A stretch of DNA of 35,003 bases, taken from assembly GCA_002480925.1 (NCBI GenBank), contig DLDA01000034.1:1-35003 (forward strand), written 5' to 3'. Every line of letters starts with the position of its first letter. Within the stretch, counting starts at the first letter, position 1. Made by a program: the position numbers and the translations under genes. A model generated the notes under the pieces. The model was not told the DNA's origin. It searched no databases and saw only the letters and a program-made list of their open reading frames with translations. Of this stretch, positions 25,693 to 33,375 are shown piece by piece. This DNA is from Lachnospiraceae bacterium UBA7784 (GTDB lineage Bacteria; Bacillota; Clostridia; Lachnospirales; Lachnospiraceae).

Positions 25693-27348
25693 ATGAGAAA
25701 GAGAATTCTCACTCTTCTTGCCGCCGTTTCAATGACCTTTACGACAGCCTTTACGGCTGGTGCTCCTGTATATGGTCAGACGGTAAAGAAAACAGTAAAG
25801 ACAGGGAAGAAAACGAAGCTTTCAGCAAAGCAGAAAAAAGCAGCCTCTGACAGGAAGGCAGCAGACAGGGTTCAGGCTCTTATAGACAGGATCTATGTCC
25901 AGAATGAGACGAAGACAACCGATTCTGACTGCAGAAAGGCAAGGCTTGAATGGGACAAGCTTACAAAGGCGCAGAAAAAGCTGGTAGATGATTATGACTA
26001 TTTCGGAAGGGATACAGGAGACGCAGCCTGTGATAATCCTCTGAACTGGAACCATATCGGTAAAAACGAGATACTTGTCGTATCATTTGGCACTTCATTT
26101 AATGACAGCCGCGAGAAGGATATAGGAGGAGTCGAAAGAGCTCTTTCAGACGCATATTCATCCAGGGGATGGTCAATTCGCCGTGCATTTACCTCACAGA
26201 TAATCATAAATCATATAAATGCAAGGGATAATGAGAAGATCGATAATGTAGATAAGGCACTTTCCAGGGCAGTTTCCAATGGAGTGAAAAATCTCGTGAT
26301 CCAGCCTACGCATCTGATGCATGGAAAGGAGTATGATGAGCTTAAGGCAGAGGTAGAGACCTATGCTGATAAGTTTGACCATATAATCTTTTCTGAGCCT
26401 CTTCTCGGAGAGGTCGGGACCGATTCGTCCTCAGTAAATGCAGACAAGGAGAAGGTAGCAAAGGCCGTTACAGCTGATGCTGTAAGGACAGCGGGGTTTG
26501 CTTCACTTGACGAGAGTGCAAAAGCAGGCACAGCCTTTGTATTCATGGGCCACGGAACCTCTCATCAGGCAAATATCACCTATGATCAGATGCAGACTCA
26601 GATGAAGGAGCTTGGATATAAGAATGTCTTTATCGGTACAGTCGAGGGTAAGCCGGCTGATACAGCCTGCAAGGAAGTCATAAAGAAGGTAAAGGCAGCA
26701 GGCTATAGTAAGGTGGTACTTCGTCCTCTTATGGTAGTAGCCGGAGATCATGCCAACAACGATATGGCAGGATCTGATAAGGATTCATGGAAGAGTCAGT
26801 TCGCTAATGCATTTGGTAAGAAGAATATAAGCACACAGATAGCCGGACTCGGAAGGATCCCAGAGATAGAGAGCATATATAAGGATCATCTGGATGCAGC
26901 CCTTGCAGCAGAAAAGGGATTTTCTGTAAATGCAGCTACAGGCTCATCCATCTCTGTATTAAGCTCACAGGTGCTTGCAGCTAAGAAGGCGCTTAAGGAT
27001 GGCATCTATAAGGTGGATTTCACTACGGATCTTCCTAGTATGTTTTATATGAATACAGCCTATAAAAAGGCTAAGCTTACCGTTAAGAACGGTAAGATGA
27101 CTGCCTTCGTTCCACTTGCTTCGACCGGGATCGATAAGCTCTATGTCGGCTCTGTTTCCGGAGCAAAAAAGTCAGGAGCAAAATACTGCAAGAGGAAGAC
27201 GGTGACGGTAAAGGACTCTGATGGAAAGAAGAGCAAAGTCTATGCCTTTTATATACCTGTAAAGCAGCTCGGAAAGGAGTTCACCGTTTCCATCCACGGA
27301 AAGAAGAGCGGGAAGTGGTATGCTCATCAGGTAAAGATCAGCCGTTGA
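25693..27348 (+). CDS. cbiK: Secreted CbiK-type chelatase with helical and NEAT-like domains
   Basis: From ATG 25693 this is a 551-residue protein. It has a signal peptide (residues 1-28, no lipobox), a helical module with ARLEWDKLTKAQKKLVDDY (about 45-108), and a complete CbiK domain (about 115-415). The last 115 residues form a beta-rich NEAT-like domain (LTVKNGKMTAFV...KLYVG...YIPVKQLGKEF). CbiK inserts cobalt into sirohydrochlorin; its metal-binding signatures are present: QPTHLMHG with His207 and Glu213, MGHGTSHQAN with His287, and AGDHANNDM with His353. A periplasmic CbiK that binds haem is known in Desulfovibrio. Export, a surface module and B12 control suggest extracellular tetrapyrrole or metal handling. 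AAAGGAG sits ten bases upstream. Tail-to-tail it overlaps the next gene by 11 bases. Confidence 0.85.
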   Translation: MRKRILTLLAAVSMTFTTAFTAGAPVYGQTVKKTVKTGKKTKLSAKQKKAASDRKAADRVQALIDRIYVQNETKTTDSDCRKARLEWDKLTKAQKKLVDDYDYFGRDTGDAACDNPLNWNHIGKNEILVVSFGTSFNDSREKDIGGVERALSDAYSSRGWSIRRAFTSQIIINHINARDNEKIDNVDKALSRAVSNGVKNLVIQPTHLMHGKEYDELKAEVETYADKFDHIIFSEPLLGEVGTDSSSVNADKEKVAKAVTADAVRTAGFASLDESAKAGTAFVFMGHGTSHQANITYDQMQTQMKELGYKNVFIGTVEGKPADTACKEVIKKVKAAGYSKVVLRPLMVVAGDHANNDMAGSDKDSWKSQFANAFGKKNISTQIAGLGRIPEIESIYKDHLDAALAAEKGFSVNAATGSSISVLSSQVLAAKKALKDGIYKVDFTTDLPSMFYMNTAYKKAKLTVKNGKMTAFVPLASTGIDKLYVGSVSGAKKSGAKYCKRKTVTVKDSDGKKSKVYAFYIPVKQLGKEFTVSIHGKKSGKWYAHQVKISR

Positions 27349-28135
27349 GAAAACGCATGAAATTATCGGGAAGAGTTATTTTATTATACATGGTCTGATA
27401 TTGCTCAGACGAGAATTCAGTTATATAATTTTTTGTATAATTTTTCTGGAAGCCGTGTGACCATAACAGGTCCACGGCTTTATTGTATGCAAGAGCAGCC
27501 TCCTCAGGAGTCTTGAAGGTCCCAAGGGAATAGTATCCGCGTATATGGATCCTGGCCTCGAAGCCTGCAAGCCTAAGCCCCTCTACAGCTCTTACCCCGG
27601 TGTAGGGGTTTTTTACTATTATATTTTCATAGCGCAGATCATATGGGTCGCCGTTGGCAAAATCATAGTCGGTGCCGGCGACTGCGTAGCTTCTGATACC
27701 ATATCGCTGAAAAAGCGAATACTGACTGCCGTAATCATTTACATAGAGATGGCCGTCATGCACAAGGATCCGGTGAGTGGAATAGTAGAAGAGATCGTCA
27801 TTATCAAATTTATATATTCCCATTCCTTGAAGGAAATACAGGAAATATCCGTTCATCAGGTAGATCGGGGTCTTGAAATAGACTCCCCTGTCCCTGTGAT
27901 TGATGATCGATACTGCCTTGTCTGCGGAAATATGATGGAGACGGCTGGCGAAATTCCAGATGGTGACAGAGGGGTCATCATAGAATCTCAGAGCCTCGTC
28001 AAGAGAGGCCTCTGCTTCGCTTAGAGACCTGTAGCTTCCTATGGATATGTGCTTTTTTTCGTGATAGAAGCTGACACGGTAGCTCGGTGAGCCGTCCCTG
28101 CGCTTTGTCTTGTAAATTCCGTAGGCCATAGCCAT
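27338..28135 (-). CDS. AP2-like / HNH-like domain protein
   Basis: This 265-residue protein has a clear AP2/ERF-like DNA-binding domain at about residues 188-228 (GFEARIHIRGYYSLGTFKTP followed by an EEAALAYNKAV helix). An N-terminal segment (about 5-50, YRVSFYHEKKHISIGSYRSL plus a helix) has the same three-strand-and-helix layout, suggesting a second AP2-like domain. Between them, NGDPYDLRYENI at about 161-172 matches the end of an HNH endonuclease core, but the expected His positions read GTDYDF. AP2-HNH proteins are usually homing endonucleases; this one looks catalytically lost and may be a DNA-binding regulator. No Shine-Dalgarno precedes the ATG, and ATG 28129 is an alternative start. 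Confidence 0.65.
   Translation of the reverse strand: MAMAYGIYKTKRRDGSPSYRVSFYHEKKHISIGSYRSLSEAEASLDEALRFYDDPSVTIWNFASRLHHISADKAVSIINHRDRGVYFKTPIYLMNGYFLYFLQGMGIYKFDNDDLFYYSTHRILVHDGHLYVNDYGSQYSLFQRYGIRSYAVAGTDYDFANGDPYDLRYENIIVKNPYTGVRAVEGLRLAGFEARIHIRGYYSLGTFKTPEEAALAYNKAVDLLWSHGFQKNYTKNYITEFSSEQYQTMYNKITLPDNFMRFLNG
27450..27487 (+). terminator. Possible terminator of the cbiK transcript inside the AP2-like gene
   Basis: AAGCCGTG (27450-27457), a bulged T and GACC pair perfectly with GGTC and CACGGCTT (27469-27480) around an ATAACA loop, giving a 12-bp stem followed by TATTGT. It lies about 100 bases after the cbiK stop on the plus strand. No other terminator separates the convergent genes. 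The U tract is poor. Confidence 0.4.
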
Positions 28136-28144
28136 ATTTTAACA
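28136..28144 (-). promoter_or_regulatory. Extended -10 at the AP2-like gene start
   Basis: On the minus strand TGT-TAAAAT (28144-28136) abuts the first ATG (28135). Transcription would begin near the second ATG (28129), which would make a leaderless message. The -35 position (28159-28164, TGTTCA) is a weak match. Confidence 0.35.
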
Positions 28145-28203
28145 TAAAAAAAGAAATATGAACATATTTCGAATAAACTGTGTAAGAAATTTATATCTTT
28201 TTA

Positions 28204-28212
28204 TGGTATAGT
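28204..28212 (+). promoter_or_regulatory. Extended -10 upstream of the glycosyltransferase gene
   Basis: TGG-TATAGT (TATAGT at 28207-28212, five of six matching) lies 36 bases before the start codon, with a poor -35. Extended -10 promoters can work without a -35. Confidence 0.45.
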
Positions 28213-28247
28213 AGTGAGGTAAAGACTCTAAATAAGGATGATCACAG

Positions 28248-29337
28248 ATGAAGATAAATGCGGCTATGATCGTAAGGAATGAGGCAGACAGGATTAAGAG
28301 GTGTCTTCTGGCTGCCGGACCTTTTTTTGACAGGATAATAGTTGTGGATACAGGCTCAGTAGATGACACCTGCGACATTGTATCATCATTTGAGAATACC
28401 AGCCTCTACCACTTTGACTGGGTAGATGATTTTTCTGCGGCCAGGAATTTTTCACTTCAGAGATCTGAGGATTGGGGGGGCGGATTATTCTCTGGTGCTT
28501 GATGCTGATGAATATCTGAGAAAGCCGGAGGAGGATATAAGGCTTTTTATCGAGCAGGCAGAGAAAAAATATGCCGGCAGATGGGCAGGGTATCTGACAA
28601 GATATGACAGCTTTCGCAATGAGGAGGGCAACGTCGACATATCAAGGACCAGGATAACAAGGCTTCTTCCGCGAGGAGTAAGATACAGCGGTATCATACA
28701 TGAGCAGCCGGTTTTTGACGGGATAAGGATATATACTCCGTTTGAGGCGGATCATGACGGGTATCTCGATACAGACAAGGGCAGACGTGATCTGCCCTAT
28801 CTGTTAAAAGCTATAAGGGAGGATCCGTCTGATCCCTATCTCTACTATCAGGCGGGAGCGGCATATAAGAGTGAGAAGGATAAGGCGCAGGCAGTCAGAT
28901 ATCTGGGCAGCTTCTATCAGATGATAGCCGGTATTCCTTCGGCCTTTGAGACTGATTATGTAAGAGACGGCGTGATAAGATATCTGTATGCGCTTATGGA
29001 TCTGAATACGGAGGAGTCCATGACAAGGGCGCTTTCTGTGACAGAGGCGGTGAAAGGATACTATAAGGACAATAGCGACTACTGGTTTTTCTGCGGGGTT
29101 TTCTATATGAAGCTCGCACTTTTTGATACCAGAAGATACATGTCCTATGTACCTATGATAGAGGGCTGCTATAAGAGATGCATAGAGATAGGGGAGGATA
29201 AGAGGACAATGACAGTGCGTGGGACTGGCTCATTCAAGGCCTACCATAATCTGGGACTTTATTACCAGCTTACAGGAGACGAAAAAAGGGCCGGGGAATG
29301 TTTTAAGAAGGAAAAGGAGACCGGGATTGACTTTTAA
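28248..29337 (+). pseudogene. Family 2 glycosyltransferase with a frameshift in a G7 tract
   Basis: The N-terminal part (from ATG 28248) is a GT2 nucleotide-sugar domain: MIVRNEADRIKRCL, VVDTGSVDDT and DDFSAARNFSLQ. It then passes through seven Gs at 28474-28480 and stops at 28500-28502. The rest continues in the next frame as ADYSLVLDADEYLR, holding the DxD-type motif, followed by IIHEQP and a C-terminal TPR-like helical region (SDPYLYYQAGAAYKSEKD). Removing one G joins both parts into about 362 residues with the expected spacing. It may be a sequencing error, a true mutation, or a phase-variable switch. The sugar and acceptor are unknown. Confidence 0.85.
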
Positions 29338-29401
29338 GATTTCCTTATTTATTATAAAAACAGTTGTAAAGGCGGGGAATGATTTATAAAAGGTTTTATT
29401 T

Positions 29402-32400
29402 ATGAGAGATAATGATAAAAAAGGACTTGACCAGTATATTGCAGAGAATATAGATCAGGCTATAGAAAACGGCTGGATACAGGTTTACTATCAGCCTGTA
29501 GTAAGAGCCCTTACGGGGAAGCTGTCAAGCGTAGAGGCACTGACCAGATGGATAGAGCCGGTCCGTGGGGTCATTTCTCCCGGGGTCTTTATTCCTGTAC
29601 TTGAAAAGACAAGGCAGATCCAGAAGCTGGATCTGTTTGTGATAGATCAGGTCGCAAGGATGATCCGTGACAGGAGCGACAAGGGTGAAAGCATAGTACC
29701 TGTTTCCTTTAACCTGAGCAGGGTGGACTTTGCTGAGTCAGATCCATATCAGGTGACAGAGAATTGTGTGAAGAAGTACGGGATCAACAGGCGGCTTCTG
29801 AAGGTCGAGATCACAGAGAGTACACTGATATCAGATCCTGACAAGCTGCATTCCATGTTCGGGCTTTTCCATGATCAGGGCTATGATATCTGGATGGATG
29901 ATTTCGGAAGCGGCTATTCTACTCTCAATGTGCTAAAGGACTACAGCTTCGATGAGATAAAGATCGACATGGCCTTTCTTCGCGGATTCAATGAGCGCGG
30001 GAGGAATATAGTGGCCTCGATAGTCCGTATGGCCAAGTCGCTTCAGATCCATACTCTTACAGAGGGAGCCGAGACCAGGGAGCAGGTGGACTTCTTAAAG
30101 AAGATTGGCTGTGAGAAGATCCAGGGATATTTCTACGGGGCACCGATGCCTTACGATGTCCTGCTGCAGCACTGTGCTGATTTCGGTCTGGAGGCAGAGA
30201 CAGCTGATGAGGCATATCTCTATGATGTGGCAGGAAGCGTTGATTTCTTAAGTGAGGAGCCTGTCATCCTGCTCGAGGAGAAAAAAGGCAATTTAAGCAT
30301 AGCTTATTTTAATGACAGGTCCAGACAGCCGATCGCCGAGATAGCCAGGTCTATGGGACTGCCTGAGGACAGCAGAGATGTATTCTCGTTTGATAAGAGG
30401 CTAAGTGACAGGATGGCTGCCCTGCTCGATACTGCAAAGAGAAGCGAAAAGGACGAGGTATTCAATCTCGTCTACAGCGGTCAGTACTACAGGCTCCATA
30501 TCAGGACACTGGCCGGGGTAAACGATCATTACATGCATCTTCTCTCTATGTATAATATCACTTATGATATCACTCAGAAGGAGAAGCGGCACTTCAACGA
30601 TCTTTTAAGGGAGACAACACAGATATATTCCAGGGTATATCTGGTGAATCCCAAGGAAGATACGGTCGAGGTAGTAGAGACAGATTCGTCGGATGAGAAG
30701 GCCGGAGATATATATTTCAAGATCAGACAGAGGTTTAACGAGCTGGCAGACACTATAGTCGACAAGAGTGACAGGGACAGGTTCATAGAATTTTTCTCGC
30801 CTGTAAATATCAAAAAGACTCTTAAAAGGGTGGGCGACAATCATACCGGAGAATGCTTTAAGGTCAGGAAATATGACGGCACCTTTCGCTGGGACGAGTT
30901 CGATGTTCTCGGCCTTCGCGGCGGAGACTCCGGAGAATATCTGGTGATGCAGAGGAAATCTATTCTAAATGATTCTGTCGACCCTGTCGGGGTTATCAAC
31001 CGGATTGATGATACATTTAAGCTGTCAGGAAGCCATAAGCCGGAGATCTTTGATGAGATAGCGACCTGGAAAAGTATTACTGAGAATTCAAGGATCAAGT
31101 TTTTCTGGAAGGATGATAACCGCCGTTTCAGGGGGGTGAGCCAGTCATTCCTCGACTATTACGGTATTGCAAATGCCGATGATATTCTGGGCAAGACAGA
31201 TGACGAGATCGGCTGGCACGTGGATGATGAGCCGTACAGAGATGATGAGCTTGCTGTCATAAGGCATGGCAAGCGTATAATCGATTCAATAGGACACACA
31301 GTGGTAAATGGTGAGGTCAGGCTGATCTCTGCAAGCAAGTTCCCGGTCTATAGGGCGGACCGGATAGTGGGTCTTGTCGGATATTTTCATCAGATAAATG
31401 ACAGTACCGATATGGGAGACGGGACAGAGATCTTCTCGGATCAGGTCACTTCGCTTATGAATTCGCGAGGCATCCTACTGTCCCTTGTGAATTTCTATGA
31501 CAACTACAGACGCCATAAGGAAAGGTTTTCAGCAGCTCTTATCGATATAGTGGACAACAGCTGGGACAGACATAAGGATTCGGAAAACTATAAGCAGAAA
31601 TACTACCGCTTCCTCTCTGAGCAGCTGAGGACAACCTTCTCCAGATCCTATGTATGCGGAAGGGTGGATGCATCCAGATTCATCGTGATCTCCAAGGAGG
31701 AGCCGGCTGAGGTAAGAAAGAAGGTCTTCGCGCTCTACTCAAGGCTTTCGGATACAAAGCTTATAGCAGATCTGCCTGCAGAGCTTCAGATGACATATTC
31801 TATGGTCGATTCCACCGAAGGATATCGACCTGAGGAGTATCTGTCGGTGCTCGAAAGGAGGAGGGCCGGTGAGTCTGCAATGGAGACTACAGCAGGTGCG
31901 GACAGGATCGTAGTCACTTCCGATCAGATGGAAGGTGTAGACGAGAGGATATACTTTGCAGATTTGAACACCTATGAGCTTTTGTATATGAACAAGGCTC
32001 TGAAGAGAGATCTGGGTCTTCCGGACAATTTTGAATACAAAGGACTCAAGTGCTATCAGGTGATCCACCATTATGACCATATCTGTGATCACTGCTCAAA
32101 CCCAATGCTGGACGTCGGCAGATTTGTAAGCCGCAGCTATCATAATCAGGTCAGCGGACAGGACTATCTGATGAGGGATACGATCCTTGTCTACGGTGAC
32201 AGTAAGGTAAAGGCATCATTCGCCTTCTCTCTGACTGACAATATGAGACAGGCTGAGATGGTAAACAATGTCCTTCACAGGCGTATCAGGGTAAATGATC
32301 TGATAAGTCAGGCCTTCGAGGAGGAAAGCTCTGACAAGGCACTTGACCGTATCCTTTTCGGAGTGGGTCAGGAGTTAAGAGCTGACAGAGCCTATATCTT

Positions 32401-33223
32401 CGAACAGTTTGATGACTATCTGGTCAACACCTATGAATGGGTGGCCGAGGGAGTCAGCAGACAAAAGGACAATCTGAATCATGTGCCTATTGCAGATGCA
32501 TCGCCATTCTACGACGCATTTGATATGAACAGTACATTCGTTATCGAGGATGCCGAGGAATATCGCGGAACTCCTTTGTATGAATGGCTGAAGCCGCAGG
32601 ATATACATTCGCTCATTGAGGTACCGCTCAAGATGAAGGGCAAGATGATAGGCTTTATAGGAATAGATAATCCTGATCCGTCGATCATAGGTACATCCGA
32701 AAGCATCCTTTTAAGCCTGTCAAGATTTGTCTCGGTGCTGATCAGATCGAGGAATGCTATGAGCTATCTGGATGAGCTCGGACAGAGGGATTTCCTTACC
32801 AATGTGATGAACAGGAGAGCCTTAAAGACAGCGGTAGCTGGAATAGACAGGAACAGGCCTCTGATATTTGTCTATGCCGACCTCAATCATCTGAAGGAGA
32901 TAAATGATAATGAGGGGCATGACAGCGGAGATGAGCTGATCAGATCAGCTGCAAATATCATGGCCTCCTATGCCGGCAATGACAGGGTATTCCGCCTTGG
33001 CGGTGATGAGTTCGTGGTCGTTATAGAGCTTAATAATATACTGCAGGCTGATCAGGTGATGCGGGCGCTCAGGCAGAACTTCGAAAAGGAAAGTATAAGC
33101 GTTGCCTTAGGCTGCGCGCTCCGTACCTCGCCTGACGACAATATAGATGATATCTTAAGAGAAGCTGACGAGCATATGTATGCAAATAAGGTAAAGATGC
33201 ACAATCGCGATGCCGGAAAGTGA
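29402..33223 (+). CDS. EAL-PAS-GAF-GGDEF cyclic di-GMP protein
   Basis: This 1273-residue protein is cytoplasmic with no membrane segment. An EAL phosphodiesterase domain comes first (about 20-260), with EAL at 45-47, DDFG at 166-169, Glu221 in TEGAE and Gln241; all metal and catalytic positions look intact. Two PAS-like regions follow (about 275-540). A clearer PAS (554-665) leads to a degenerate GGDEF fold (about 680-820) whose signature reads GRVDASRF. Another PAS-like segment (835-950), a GAF domain (965-1110) and a terminal GGDEF domain (1115-1273, GGDEF at 1200-1204) complete it. No RxxD inhibitory site precedes GGDEF. It may both make and degrade c-di-GMP. The ribosome binding site (AAAAGG) is weak. 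Confidence 0.9.
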   Translation: MRDNDKKGLDQYIAENIDQAIENGWIQVYYQPVVRALTGKLSSVEALTRWIEPVRGVISPGVFIPVLEKTRQIQKLDLFVIDQVARMIRDRSDKGESIVPVSFNLSRVDFAESDPYQVTENCVKKYGINRRLLKVEITESTLISDPDKLHSMFGLFHDQGYDIWMDDFGSGYSTLNVLKDYSFDEIKIDMAFLRGFNERGRNIVASIVRMAKSLQIHTLTEGAETREQVDFLKKIGCEKIQGYFYGAPMPYDVLLQHCADFGLEAETADEAYLYDVAGSVDFLSEEPVILLEEKKGNLSIAYFNDRSRQPIAEIARSMGLPEDSRDVFSFDKRLSDRMAALLDTAKRSEKDEVFNLVYSGQYYRLHIRTLAGVNDHYMHLLSMYNITYDITQKEKRHFNDLLRETTQIYSRVYLVNPKEDTVEVVETDSSDEKAGDIYFKIRQRFNELADTIVDKSDRDRFIEFFSPVNIKKTLKRVGDNHTGECFKVRKYDGTFRWDEFDVLGLRGGDSGEYLVMQRKSILNDSVDPVGVINRIDDTFKLSGSHKPEIFDEIATWKSITENSRIKFFWKDDNRRFRGVSQSFLDYYGIANADDILGKTDDEIGWHVDDEPYRDDELAVIRHGKRIIDSIGHTVVNGEVRLISASKFPVYRADRIVGLVGYFHQINDSTDMGDGTEIFSDQVTSLMNSRGILLSLVNFYDNYRRHKERFSAALIDIVDNSWDRHKDSENYKQKYYRFLSEQLRTTFSRSYVCGRVDASRFIVISKEEPAEVRKKVFALYSRLSDTKLIADLPAELQMTYSMVDSTEGYRPEEYLSVLERRRAGESAMETTAGADRIVVTSDQMEGVDERIYFADLNTYELLYMNKALKRDLGLPDNFEYKGLKCYQVIHHYDHICDHCSNPMLDVGRFVSRSYHNQVSGQDYLMRDTILVYGDSKVKASFAFSLTDNMRQAEMVNNVLHRRIRVNDLISQAFEEESSDKALDRILFGVGQELRADRAYIFEQFDDYLVNTYEWVAEGVSRQKDNLNHVPIADASPFYDAFDMNSTFVIEDAEEYRGTPLYEWLKPQDIHSLIEVPLKMKGKMIGFIGIDNPDPSIIGTSESILLSLSRFVSVLIRSRNAMSYLDELGQRDFLTNVMNRRALKTAVAGIDRNRPLIFVYADLNHLKEINDNEGHDSGDELIRSAANIMASYAGNDRVFRLGGDEFVVVIELNNILQADQVMRALRQNFEKESISVALGCALRTSPDDNIDDILREADEHMYANKVKMHNRDAGK

Positions 33224-33234
33224 CCTACAAAAGA

Positions 33235-33271
33235 GTGGTTTTGTCCATCAGACTGACAAAACCACCTTTTT
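33235..33271 (+). terminator. Rho-independent terminator after the EAL/GGDEF gene
   Basis: GTGGTTTTGTC (33235-33245) pairs perfectly with GACAAAACCAC (33255-33265) around a nine-base loop and is followed by CTTTTTG. It lies 12 bases after the stop codon. Confidence 0.92.
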
Positions 33272-33375
33272 GTTTATGGACAAAAGATGGGCATGATATT
33301 AGAATCTTTAACGAAATTAATAAAATCCATGTATTTTAAGATATAAAACATTAATAAGGACAGGAGGAATTACCA

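Noticed and set aside
27545..28024. Plus-strand open frame of 159 codons opposite the AP2-like gene
   Set aside because: The minus-strand frame has a recognisable AP2-like domain and a family-like C-terminus; the plus frame has no domain or ribosome binding site.
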